Source: Begonia masoniana
Lineage: Eukaryota; Streptophyta; Magnoliopsida; Cucurbitales; Begoniaceae
Direction: 5' to 3'
NCBI GenBank assembly: GCA_022432975.1
Contig: CM039502.1
Location: 10,763,290 to 10,827,289, forward strand
DNA: 64,000 bases
The stretch's first letter is position 1; every line of letters starts with the position of its first letter. A program made the position numbers and the translations under genes. Of the stretch, positions 35,051 through 45,777 are shown in pieces. The notes below the pieces were generated by a model. The model did no database searches and had not been told where the DNA came from. It saw only the letters and a program-made list of their open reading frames with translations.

Positions 35051-36397
35051 TCATGGTTTGGAGATGGAGGAGCTGAAGATGGGTGGACTGGAACTGGAGG
35101 AGCTGTAGGTGGTAAGGAAAGAGTAGGTGGAGAGGGAGGTGGAGGAACTGGAGATGGTAGAGCTGAAGGTCCGGGTGAGTATGGAAGAAATGGCTCGCAT
35201 CACCGGAGAGATGGAAGGATAAACAGGCTTAGAAGGTAGGATGAGAGAAGGTGGAGGTGAAAGAGGAGGTTCAGGAATAGGTAGGGACACAGATGAGGGA
35301 GCAGAGGTGGCCTCTGAAATGGGTGCCATGGAGGAAGGAGCAATCCTACGCCTACGCACTAAAGGAGAAGGTGGGGGGCTTGAATCCTGAGATTGACTTA
35401 CAGTGTCATCTCCTCCTTCAGCAGTTGATTCATCTGGCAGGATAAGTTTCCTTTTACCACGCCTGACAGGTGCTGCCAGAGAAGCCTTTTTCTTGGCTTT
35501 ATCCACAGCAGGTTTTCCTTTTACGATACTTTTGAATCCCATCCTGCTGAGCGTGGAGTTGGAATAAAAATTGGAGGGCAGAAGTCTCACAGGCTCCTCC
35601 TCCTCTGGAAGAACAACCTCAAGATGAGCAAATAACCGCATGAGAAGCAGATTATACGGTAGAGATGTAGCTCTGGAGGAGACAGCAAGAATCATCCTTC
35701 GAACAACTATATACCCAATGTTGAAGGGTGTCTTGAGATAGATTGCATACAGAACAAATAGTTCCATTGAGCTCACTTCGTCATAATGTCCACCCTTGGG
35801 AACAATATTGAAATCAATCATATGACGAAAAACTCTGGCTCTAGAGGTCAGATGTTTGCCCTTTAACGGATCAGGGGAAGAATTGGGGTCCACAGTAATT
35901 TTCCTGAGAAATTGTAGTCCATCAGACGTTCCAAAGAAGGGTAGCTCAGGCCCTGTCACATACTTGTAAGGGCAGTTATCCAAATGAGGAGCTCCCAGAA
36001 GGGCATTTATGGACTGAGGAGTAATTTCAATGGGAGTGTTGTAGACGTAGCTCTTAATGGAGGGGTAATCAGTGGAAAAGCTAAGGTTTGCATAAAACAT
36101 CCTAATCGCTTCCGGGTAGAAGAATGATTCGGTCTCAAAGAGACCTATCAACCCGAGATCAGTCAAGGGTTCAATAAAGTCCAATCCGGCTAACTCTTCA
36201 AAGGAAATACCCTTACTAGGAATTAACGATTTGAACCGATAGTCATTGTGGTACTTTACCTCAGCAGCTTGAGTAAGAAAGTAGAAGGTTGGCCACTCCG
36301 TTCCACGAGGAATCTCTCGGGAAGGACGATCAGAAACTTTGGCCATCTTCTTGGTCGGTTTGGAAACGGCGCGAGATGATTGACCTTGAGATTCCAT
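35051..36397 (-). CDS. Left copy extra ORF, 'putative plant transposon protein' type
   Basis: This is a 448-residue protein encoded between pol and the 3' LTR. Residues of about 30-270 match the frame at 5139-5984, with EAIRMFYANLSFS, IKSYVY and FFGTSDGLQFLRKI among the conserved blocks. A basic region follows (KAKKKA, RRGKRK), then a Pro/Ser-rich linker. The last 45 or so residues are a serine-rich string. A neighbouring minus frame over the same DNA reads a proline-rich repeat (PSALPSPVPPPPSPP, later HEPSAP) that continues toward the downstream frame. This suggests a frameshift near 35196 shared by both copies. The function is unknown; nuclear or capsid-associated roles are speculative. Confidence 0.75.
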   Translation of the reverse strand: MESQGQSSRAVSKPTKKMAKVSDRPSREIPRGTEWPTFYFLTQAAEVKYHNDYRFKSLIPSKGISFEELAGLDFIEPLTDLGLIGLFETESFFYPEAIRMFYANLSFSTDYPSIKSYVYNTPIEITPQSINALLGAPHLDNCPYKYVTGPELPFFGTSDGLQFLRKITVDPNSSPDPLKGKHLTSRARVFRHMIDFNIVPKGGHYDEVSSMELFVLYAIYLKTPFNIGYIVVRRMILAVSSRATSLPYNLLLMRLFAHLEVVLPEEEEPVRLLPSNFYSNSTLSRMGFKSIVKGKPAVDKAKKKASLAAPVRRGKRKLILPDESTAEGGDDTVSQSQDSSPPPSPLVRRRRIAPSSMAPISEATSAPSSVSLPIPEPPLSPPPSLILPSKPVYPSISPVMRAISSILTRTFSSTISSSSTSLSTYSFLTTYSSSSSSPPIFSSSISKP

Positions 36398-36531
36398 TGC
36401 TAGAAGAGGATTCGACAGAGAAAATTTGGTAGGGCAGGGGTTTAGAGAAAGAGCCCGAAAAGTAGAGTGTCTGGGCGAAGAAGAATGAATTTAAAAGAAA
36501 TAACTCATTGCCAGACGAAGAAGATATACGT

Positions 36532-36690
36532 GTCAGCAGATTGAGGAATACATCTTCCGATGGGTTACACGTGTCGGCAGATTGATCAGAACAGCTTCTG
36601 ATGGGATAGAAAACACTGCATCTGCCGATACCTACCGGTAGAAATGCATCTTCCGATGCTTAGAGAAAAATCAGCATCTACCGATGCTTT
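36532..36690 (-). promoter_or_regulatory. ATCGGCAGAT-type motif cluster upstream of the extra ORF (left copy)
   Basis: Between the pol stop and the extra ORF start lie motifs such as TCTGCCGATACC, GTGTCGGCAGATTG, CATCTTCCGATG and CATCTACCGATG. They are the same family as the U3 cluster but partly inverted. A C/T-rich leader of about 130 bp then leads to the ATG at 36397. It is identical in the right copy (45570-45728). It may be a separate promoter for the extra ORF. Confidence 0.5.
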
Positions 36691-36739
36691 CACAACAAGG
36701 AATTGTTAACACTTGGTAATTTTCCAAAAAGAGACAGAA

Positions 36740-39700
36740 TTATTTTCTATCAACCCTAATGAGACCTAACCTTATTCTGATATTATTGAATGTCTTCTCA
36801 TCCAAGGGTTTTGTAAAGATGTCGGCCAATTGATCTACAGAATTAACAAATTCTAAAGAGATATCTCCTCTTTGAACATGTTCACGGATGAAATGATACC
36901 TTACATCAATATGTTTTGTTCTAGAGTGTTGAATAGGATTTTTAGAAATGTTGATAGCACTGGTGTTATCACACCGAATAGGAATCCTATTAAAGAACAG
37001 ATTATAGTCCTCCAAAGTCTGTTTCATCCAAAGCATTTGTGCACAACAACTGTCTGCAGCAATATATTCACTTTCTGCAGTTGAGAGTGCAACAGAATTC
37101 TGTTTCTTAGAATACCAAGACACTAGAGATTCACCAAGAAATTGACATGTTCCTGTGGTGCTTTTCCTATCAACTAGACTACCAGCATAGTCAGAATCTG
37201 AATATCCAATCAGATCAAAGGAAGTTCCCTTAGGATACCATAAACCTAAGTCATAAGTCCCACTCAAATATTTGAAAATCTTTTTTACTGCAGATAAATG
37301 AGATTCCTTAGGGGCAGCCTGAAACCTAGCACAAAGGCACACACTAAAGAGTATATCTGGCCTACTAGCAGTCAGATACAACAGAGAACCAATCATACCA
37401 CGATATTTCTTGATATCCACACTTATACCATTTTCATCCTTGTCCAATTTAGTAGTGGTACTCATGGGAGTTTTAGAAGATTTGACAGTTTCTAATCCGA
37501 ATTTCTTAAGGAGTTCCTTAATGTACTTTTCTTGACAGAAGAAGATTCCATCAGGAGACTGATTAATCTGGAATCCTAGGAAGAACTTTAACTCCCCCAT
37601 CATACTCATTTCAAACTCACTTTGCATGAGGGAGGAAAACTCATTACACATGTTGACATTGGTTGATCCAAAAATAATGTCATCGACATATATGTGAACC
37701 AGCAGAAGGTCCTTATCCTTTTGCCTGGTAAATAGAGTTGAGTCGGTGTTACCCTTTTTGAAATTCCTTTCCTCAAGGAAATTCCTCAATCTGTCATACC
37801 AAGCTCTAGGAGCCTGCTTAAAACCATAAAGAGCTTTCATAAGTCTATACACATGATTCGGTTTAGCAAAGTCTTCAAATCCTAGGGGCTGCTCTACATA
37901 AACTTCTTCCTGAATATAACCATTTAAGAAGGCACTCTTTACATCCATTTGAAAGAGTGTGAAGTTTTTGTAGCAAGCATAGGCTAAGAGCATCCTAATG
38001 GATTCTAATCTAGCTACAGGTGCAAAGGTTTCCTCAAAATCTATACCTTCTTCTTGATTGTAACCTTTAGCAACTAGCCTAGCCTTATTTCTGACTACGA
38101 TCCCATTTTCATCCAATTTGTTCTTGTAAACCCATTTAGTTCCAATAATGGGATGATCCTTAGGCCTTGGAACAAGTTCCCATACCTTGCTCCTTTCAAA
38201 TTGATTTAGCTCCTCTTGCATAGCTAAAATCCAGTTTTCATCACTCTCCGGCCTCTTCAAACTTCTTAGGTTCTATTTGAGAAATAAATGTCACATTGGC
38301 ACAGAGATTCCTAAGAGAGGATCTAGTCTTAACTCCTAACGAAGGATCACCTAAGACTTCATCTAATGGATGGTCTTTGATGAATTTCCAATCTCTAGGA
38401 AGAGCAGGATTTTCATCCTTGACAGAAACTATATCATGAGAAATAGAAGAAGGTTCTAAAGATTTTTCTTCTTGAATGGGATCTGTAGGCTTTTCTAAGG
38501 AAAGGGAATCCAGTTGTTTTTCCAAGGGATCATCCTCATCCACATTCATTAATGGCTGAGGAGTCTCATCAAAATTGACATGAACAGATTCCTCAACAAC
38601 AAGAGTTCTCCTATTGAAAACTCTGTAAGCTTTACTGGTCAAGGAATATCCTAGAAAAATTCCAAGATTGGATTTGGAATCGAATTTTCCTAAGTTATCC
38701 TTAGTATTAAGAATAAAACATTTGCAACCAAAAGCTCTAAAATACTTAACAGTAGGAGTCTTGCCATTCCAAAGTTCATAGGGAGTTTTTTCAAGAATAG
38801 GTCTTATAGAGACCCGATTGAGTACATAGCAAGCTGTAGCAACAACTTCAGCCCAGAAGTATTTAGGAAGGGAATTTTCACTAAGCATAGTCCTAGCTAG
38901 CTCCTAGAGAAATCTATTCTTCCTCTCAACAACACCATTTTGCTGAGGAGTCCTAGGTGAAGAGAAATTGTGCTCAATTCCATTTTTGAGACACAAGAGT
39001 TCAAATCTCTCATTTTCAAATTCTCCACCATGATCACTACGAATAGCAACAATGGTGAGTCCCTTTTCATTTTGAACTCTTTTCCTAAAGCTAGAAAAGG
39101 TTTCAAAGGTCTCATCCTTAGACTTCAGGAAATATACCCAGGTGAATCTAGAGAAATCATCTACAATAACAAAGGCATAAAATTTGCCGCCTAGGCTTGC
39201 TATATTGGAAGGACCGAAGAGGTCCATGTGAAGAAGTTGGAGAGGCTTAGAAGTGGAGATTGTATTCTTTGATGCAAAAGAGCTTTTGATCTGCTTGCCC
39301 ATTTGACAAGCTTCACAGACCCTATCCTTTCAAAGGTTATCTTAGGGATTCCGCTAACTAAATTCTCCTTAGTAATCTTAGCTAAGGTATCCATCCCTAC
39401 GTGTCCTAATCTTCTATGCCAAGACCAACAGTCATTAAGAGAATTAACAACAAACACTTCTCATCAACATGCTCAAAAACATTCAGATCAACAATATAGA
39501 CATTTTCTTTTCTAAATCTTTTAAACAATATATGATTAGTTTGAAATGTCTTTGATCACACAAGCATTTGATTTGAAGGTTACTTTATAGCCCTTGTCAC
39601 ACAACTGACTTATGCTAAGCAGGTTATGTTTTAATCCTTCTACTAGCAAAACATTTTCAATAGTAGGATGAGAAGGATTACCTATATTGCCGATGCCAAC

Positions 39701-39847
39701 GATTTTGCCCTTTTGGTTTCCACCAAAAGTGACACTACCTTTCTTCTTGTTGACAACAGCAAACTTGGTTGAGTCTCCCGTCATATGCCTTGAGCAACCA
39801 CTGTCAAGATACCACAGATTTGTTCCGGGAGAGCAGTCAACCTGCAA
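36740..39847 (-). pseudogene. Left copy pol, frameshifted (protease, integrase, RT, RNase H)
   Basis: It has the same coding content as the right copy but is broken into frames 39847-39536, 39457-39200, 39302-38904, 38888-38241 and 38260-36740. Relative to the right copy there are a T insertion near 39538, an A deletion near 39450, a T deletion near 39330 and a C insertion near 38266, all in short homopolymers. An in-frame TAG at 38904-38906 is shared with the right copy. The RT motif YVDDIIFGS, the YSDSDYAG RNase H start and a C-terminal [11 protein letters not shown] are intact. RT/RNase H alone (38260-36740) is one 506-residue open frame. Confidence 0.9.
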
Positions 39848-39855
39848 AACAGAAA

Positions 39856-41431
39856 TCAGGTTGTCTTCTTAGGTACCCAAATCTTTTGGGTCCTAGTGTT
39901 AGGTCTGGTTCCCTTAGGAACCCATTGGAATTTACCAGTTGATTTCATATAGTTTGCTTTTAGCGGACATACAAAAGATTTATGTCCAGCTTCATTACAT
40001 GCATGACAGACAGAGGGTTTAAAAAAGAAGTTTTTAAAGACTTTCCTTTTATTAGACTTGTCATACCCTAATCCTGTTTTGTCAAAATTTGCTCTCTGAC
40101 CTGCTATTACCATCTTAAATAATTTTTCACCCTTAGTGAAGTTCAGAATAATATTATTCAAATCTTCATTTTTGCTTTTAAGATCATCAATCTCTTTGAC
40201 ATGCAAATTAGCTTCCTTGGCATGTATTTCTACCATGTTTGCATTTTCCTTTTCAAAGTATTGTATTTGGTTTTTAACATGCCAAACTGTTTAACTAAAT
40301 CATTGAAGGCATCAATTAGATTACCTTCATCATCATCACTATCACTGTCACTGATAATACTAGGAGAGGAAGATCTAACCTTGTCCTCATGTGCCATAAA
40401 GCACAGGTTTGCTACTTCCTCATCTCCTGATGAAGAGGAGTCTTCTTCACTATCATCCCAAGTGGCCTTCATAGCCCTTTTCTTGAACTTCTTGGGACCC
40501 TTCTTTGCTGGTGGACAGTCTGCCTTCATGTGACCAGGCTTTCCACACCCAAAGCACGTGATTTCCTTTTCCTTTTGAGATTTCTCACCCTTCGGAATCT
40601 TTTTCCCTGCATCCTCTTTCGTTGCAGAAACTTACTGAACCTCCTAGTGATGAGTGCAATATCCTCATCTTCTTCTTCTTCTTCTTCTGATTCCTCTTGC
40701 TTACTCGAGGAAGCCTTTAGAGCAATGTCCTTTTTCCTTGTTACCTCCTTCTCCTTGAGGTCCTCATTTTCATTTGCTCTCATTGTGATCTCATGCGTCA
40801 TGAGAGATCCAATGAGCTCCTCAAGCTTTAAGGCTTTGAGATCCTTTGCTTCCTGAATGACAGTCACCTTTGGTTGCCATGCTCTCGGTAGGCATCTCAG
40901 AAGTTTCCTTACCTGTTCTTCACCTGAGTAGGTCTTACCAAGAGCTTTAATACCGTTAGTGATGTTAGTAAATCGAGTAAACATAGAACTGATGGTTTCA
41001 CCTTTTTCCATGGAAAACAGTTCATATTCATGAACTAACATGCTCAATTTACTTTCTTTAACTTGATTTGTCCCTTCGTGTGTGATTTCTAACAAGTGCC
41101 AAATTTCTTGAGCACTTGCACACCCTTGTACCCTATTAAATTCATCTCTATTTAAGGCACAGTACAAGGTGTTTACAGCCTTAGCATTAAGGCTTAGATT
41201 TCTCTTATCGGACTCAGTTAATTCAGACGAGTCCTTAGGGATACTTTTCCCATCAACAGTTTTTATGGCCTTAAAAGGACCATTTTCTATAATACACCAT
41301 GTCTCATAGTCTATGGCTTGAATGAATATTTTCATTCTAGACTTCCAATAGACATAGTCACTACCATCAAAGAATGGAGGTCTATTTGTAGCCTGACCTT
41401 CTATTTGTGTATTGTTAATGTTGAATGCCAT
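39856..41431 (-). pseudogene. Left copy gag, two frameshifts
   Basis: It starts MAFNINNTQIEGQ at 41431 and matches the right-copy gag to about residue 278. One A is missing near 40598 (CGGAATC for CGGAAATC) and one T near 40253, so the zinc knuckles and C-terminus fall in other frames (40529-40230, then 40236-39856). Both are homopolymer indels; assembly error is possible. Confidence 0.9.
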
Positions 41432-41482
41432 TTCAGATATAGCAATATCTCTTAGATAAATAACTTAGACAATATAAACCTT

Positions 41483-41494
41483 GCTCTGATACCA
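41483..41494 (-). other. Primer-binding site, left copy
   Basis: TGGTATCAGAGC on the minus strand, two bases after the CA end of LTR 2, complementary to initiator tRNA-Met as in most plant Copia elements. Confidence 0.9.
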
Positions 41495-41496
41495 AT

Positions 41497-42906
41497 TGTA
41501 GGACCGGAATTGTCTAAGAGGGGGGTGAATTAGACTTTTTAAAAAAAAATTAATCTAATAATCAATTAGTGTTACTCTCTTAATTAGTCTAATTACGAAT
41601 AAGGTAATATCAAAGATAAAGAGAGAGTAAGAGAGATTCAACACCAATACTTTTTACGTGGTTCGGCCAAACTGACCTACGTCCACGCTCCAAGGCTCAC
41701 CCCTTGAAGATCCTTACCCTTCTCCTCACGAGAAATAACAGATCGGGATTCCGGGCTCCGATCAACTGCCTTTACAATTCTGGATTGAACTTCACGGGCG
41801 TCAATCCACTGCCTTATACAGATTTGAGTTTGTAAAATATTAAGCTTACACTACAATCTCACAAAGGTGAATCTCAAGTTAGGATTGAGAGATGTAGAGA
41901 AGAAAACAGAGTGTGCAAAATGACTTTCGCAGCTAGGGCTCAGAATTCAAATTTGGCAAAAGTTAGTCTTCGAGCCTTTTCTTCTGCTTATATACTCTGT
42001 ATGAATTTGCTTCAGCAGATATCCGTTGCTTCTGAAAATGATGTTCGTCGTCGCCATTAAAGGTCTGGAGTTAATGCTGAAAACGACGTCACTGTAGCTT
42101 CGCGGCTAACTTTGAATTCTGGCGGAAGTTCACCGGCAGATGCAACTAATGAGCGGAGACACGTCATCGGTGAATGCTGCTTGAAATGCCATCGGCAGAT
42201 ATATCCTTGAATTCCATCGGCAGATATATCCTTGAATTCCATCGGCAGAAGCATCTTCAACTTCTATCGGCAGAAGCATCTTTAAAACTCCTCGGCAGAG
42301 ACAATTCGTAAACTTCATCGGCACATTCTATCTTCAAAGCCATCGGCATGTTTCTTTAAAAACGCCATCGGCAGAAGTCTCTTTAAAAACCATCGGCAGA
42401 TGAACTCTTGAAAATTGTCGTCTAGTGATCGGCATGTGCAAGCTTGAACGACATCGGTATGAGTAGCGTCAAATGCTATCGGTAGATCCATCTTGACACG
42501 TCATCGGCAGATATCTTCAAAACCGCTTCGGCAGATGAAACAAATAAGCGCTGACCACGTCATCGGTAGATGTCTTCAAAAACGCTTCGGCAGATGAGAC
42601 TTGTAAATGTCATCGGCATATACACCTCAACACGTGATGAACCGGCATCGGCAGGAGTAGCTTCAACAGCTATCGGCAGATGCAACATTTCTTTGTCGTG
42701 TAGCGATCGGTATATGCAAGCCTGTTGCTATTTCATTTTGTATACTCAAACCGATTTATTAGACAACTAAAATACCCTTTTCAAGGGTATTTCCATATAA
42801 ACTCATATTCATTATTTTCTTTAAATACACATAATCAAATTGTACATTAATTATACAAATACATAATCAAAAACAAATTATGACTTAAACACTCTATAAG
42901 TCAACA
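41497..42906 (-). repeat. LTR 2 (shared middle LTR), 1,410 bp, chimeric
   Basis: It serves as 5' LTR for the left copy and 3' LTR for the right. Its left part carries LTR 3-type characters (TTTACAATTCTGG, GGCAAAAG, absence of the segment of about 65 bp). Further right it has the LTR 1-type AAACGCCATCGG where LTR 3 reads AAACGTCATCGG. Private changes are a 2-bp deletion in one motif (CATCGGCATG) and an extra A in ACTGACCTACG. TATATA box at 41989-41994. Confidence 0.93.
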
Positions 42907-42921
42907 ATCTCCCCCTTTTTT
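42907..42921 (-). other. Polypurine tract, right copy
   Basis: AAAAAAGGGGGAGAT on the minus strand, immediately 5' of LTR 2 in the transcription direction. Confidence 0.85.
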
Positions 42922-43200
42922 ATTATGACAATATAAATTTGATTAACTTTGATACTCCCTCATAATTCTAGCCGCTCCCCCATAGTATGTGCATTTTATT
43001 AAAATAACCATTTATAGCAATTCCAGAAACACAGAGTATATCCAAAGAATGTTATCCAATCAAACTCAATCAAATATAGTATTCTCCCCCATTGACATTA
43101 TCAAAAAAATAATGTATTCAACATCAGAGTATGTTTAGGAAAAAAATAGTCATTAAAAAGAAACAACTAAACAAAAAAAAATGTATATAACTAAAAATCG

Positions 43201-43857
43201 CTATTTGAAAAGATCTAAATGACGATTCCAAAAAGCTCTCTGGACATAAGAGGGCACGTCACGGTGGGGATTGAAAAAGCCATCCACCAGAGCTTGAAGG
43301 AAAGCACGATCTCTTGGGAGAGGCGATTGATAGACCACCATTGCCAGACAGGGAGCAGGAGGTGGAGAAGGCTCTCGGGACAACTCCACGTCCATGCAGG
43401 AAGGAGACTCGACAGAAGGACCAGAGCACACATCCATACATGGTGGAGGAGAAGCTTTCATTGGACAGGCTGGAGGAGAGGAAGATTCAGGAGCTGAGAA
43501 AAATGTAGGAAGAGTGAACTTGAGCTCAGCCTCATGAATATCTAGAGACATGAGACGAACATCTTCAAAAACAGCAGGCCTGGAAAGGGGAAGAAGCAAA
43601 TCTTCAAAGCAGGCCTCGGGAACATTGAGACCAGAACATGATGGTTCGGGTTCAGGCTCAGGTTCAGGTGTCAACGCGGCAATGGAGAATTGGAGTTTCT
43701 CAAGTTCTCTGACAACCATTCGCCTATCACCATCAATCTTTGTAGACAGCAGGCCAAGACCTGTATCCAGAGCAACGCCCATGGTCTGATGATTTTGATC
43801 CATTTTACTTTGGATTGTTCCGAGGGTAATGCCAAGGTTGGCAATAGAGGCTTGCAT
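43201..43857 (-). pseudogene. Right copy extra ORF, C-terminal part
   Basis: The 218-residue frame is identical to the left copy's: coiled-coil-like start, EPEP run, Pro/Ser-rich middle, and a C-terminal helix-rich block ending WNRHLDLFK. Identity between the copies agrees with a recent duplication. It is probably the distal part of the protein begun at 45435, separated by frame changes in the proline-rich linker. An independent short protein from its own ATG cannot be excluded. Confidence 0.6.
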
Positions 43858-44088
43858 CTCATTGTACTGAGCCTCTGTTAAGAAAATCTCCTGTGATATG
43901 TTATGGAAGTTGCAGGAGTTGCAGGAGTATTGGAGAGAAGGGGTTGGACTGGCAGAGCGATTGGAGCAGGTTGGACAGGTGATGGAGGGAGCACCTCTTG
44001 CTGATCGGGAGATGGATGAGGTGAAGGTTCATGAATTGGAGATAGAGGAGCTGAAGGTTCATGGAGTGGAGAGGTAGGAGCTGAAAGT

Positions 44089-45435
44089 TCATGGTTTGGA
44101 GATGGAGGAGCTGAAGATGGGTGGACTGGAACTGGAGGAGCTGTAGGTGGTAAGGAAAGAGTAGGTGGAGAGGGAGGTGGAGGAACTGGAGATGGTAGAG
44201 CTGAAGGTCCGGGTGAGTATGGAAGAAATGGCTCGCATCACCGGAGAGATGGAAGGATAAACAGGCTTAGAAGGTAGGATGAGAGAAGGTGGAGGTGAAA
44301 GAGGAGGTTCAGGAATAGGTAGGGACACAGATGAGGGAGCAGAGGTGGCCTCTGAAATGGGTGCCATGGAGGAAGGAGCAATCCTACGCCTACGCACTAA
44401 AGGAGAAGGTGGGGGGCTTGAATCCTGAGATTGACTTACAGTGTCATCTCCTCCTTCAGCAGTTGATTCATCTGGCAGGATAAGTTTCCTTTTACCACGC
44501 CTGACAGGTGCTGCCAGAGAAGCCTTTTTCTTGGCTTTATCCACAGCAGGTTTTCCTTTTACGATACTTTTGAATCCCATCCTGCTGAGCGTGGAGTTGG
44601 AATAAAAATTGGAGGGCAGAAGTCTCACAGGCTCCTCCTCCTCTGGAAGAACAACCTCAAGATGAGCAAATAACCGCATGAGAAGCAGATTATACGGTAG
44701 AGATGTAGCTCTGGAGGAGACAGCAAGAATCATCCTTCGAACAACTATATACCCAATGTTGAAGGGTGTCTTGAGATAGATTGCATACAGAACAAATAGT
44801 TCCATTGAGCTCACTTCGTCATAATGTCCACCCTTGGGAACAATATTGAAATCAATCATATGACGAAAAACTCTGGCTCTAGAGGTCAGATGTTTGCCCT
44901 TTAACGGATCAGGGGAAGAATTGGGGTCCACAGTAATTTTCCTGAGAAATTGTAGTCCATCAGACGTTCCAAAGAAGGGTAGCTCAGGCCCTGTCACATA
45001 CTTGTAAGGGCAGTTATCCAAATGAGGAGCTCCCAGAAGGGCATTTATGGACTGAGGAGTAATTTCAATGGGAGTGTTGTAGACGTAGCTCTTAATGGAG
45101 GGGTAATCAGTGGAAAAGCTAAGGTTTGCATAAAACATCCTAATCGCTTCCGGGTAGAAGAATGATTCGGTCTCAAAGAGACCTATCAACCCGAGATCAG
45201 TCAAGGGTTCAATAAAGTCCAATCCGGCTAACTCTTCAAAGGAAATACCCTTACTAGGAATTAACGATTTGAACCGATAGTCATTGTGGTACTTTACCTC
45301 AGCAGCTTGAGTAAGAAAGTAGAAGGTTGGCCACTCCGTTCCACGAGGAATCTCTCGGGAAGGACGATCAGAAACTTTGGCCATCTTCTTGGTCGGTTTG
45401 GAAACGGCGCGAGATGATTGACCTTGAGATTCCAT
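44089..45435 (-). CDS. Right copy extra ORF, 'putative plant transposon protein' type
   Basis: The 448-residue frame is identical to that at 35051-36397. It starts MESQGQSSRAVSKPTKK, with a basic N-terminus, after a C/T-rich leader and the ATCGGC motif cluster at 45570-45728. The conserved domain is followed by a basic stretch and Pro/Ser linker. The gap of about 340 bp to the pol stop and the separate ATG argue against translation as a pol fusion. A spliced or separately initiated transcript is more likely. No transmembrane segment is obvious, so it does not look like the env-like ORF described for SIRE elements. Confidence 0.75.
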   Translation of the reverse strand: MESQGQSSRAVSKPTKKMAKVSDRPSREIPRGTEWPTFYFLTQAAEVKYHNDYRFKSLIPSKGISFEELAGLDFIEPLTDLGLIGLFETESFFYPEAIRMFYANLSFSTDYPSIKSYVYNTPIEITPQSINALLGAPHLDNCPYKYVTGPELPFFGTSDGLQFLRKITVDPNSSPDPLKGKHLTSRARVFRHMIDFNIVPKGGHYDEVSSMELFVLYAIYLKTPFNIGYIVVRRMILAVSSRATSLPYNLLLMRLFAHLEVVLPEEEEPVRLLPSNFYSNSTLSRMGFKSIVKGKPAVDKAKKKASLAAPVRRGKRKLILPDESTAEGGDDTVSQSQDSSPPPSPLVRRRRIAPSSMAPISEATSAPSSVSLPIPEPPLSPPPSLILPSKPVYPSISPVMRAISSILTRTFSSTISSSSTSLSTYSFLTTYSSSSSSPPIFSSSISKP

Positions 45436-45569
45436 TGCTAGAAGAGGATTCGACAGAGAAAATTTGGTAGGGCAGGGGTTTAGAGAAAGAGCCCGAAAAG
45501 TAGAGTGTCTGGGCGAAGAAGAATGAATTTAAAAGAAATAACTCATTGCCAGACGAAGAAGATATACGT

Positions 45570-45728
45570 GTCAGCAGATTGAGGAATACATCTTCCGATG
45601 GGTTACACGTGTCGGCAGATTGATCAGAACAGCTTCTGATGGGATAGAAAACACTGCATCTGCCGATACCTACCGGTAGAAATGCATCTTCCGATGCTTA
45701 GAGAAAAATCAGCATCTACCGATGCTTT
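45570..45728 (-). promoter_or_regulatory. ATCGGCAGAT-type motif cluster upstream of the extra ORF (right copy)
   Basis: Same block as in the left copy: about six TCTGCCGAT, CTTCCGATG, CTACCGATG and GTCGGCAGAT motifs between the pol stop (45778) and the extra ORF start (45435). Confidence 0.5.
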
Positions 45729-45777
45729 CACAACAAGGAATTGTTAACACTTGGTAATTTTCCAAAAAGAGACAGAA

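Noticed and set aside
34163..36397. Env-like ORF as reported for SIRE elements
   Set aside because: No signal peptide or membrane segment visible; sequence matches the plant transposon-protein type instead.
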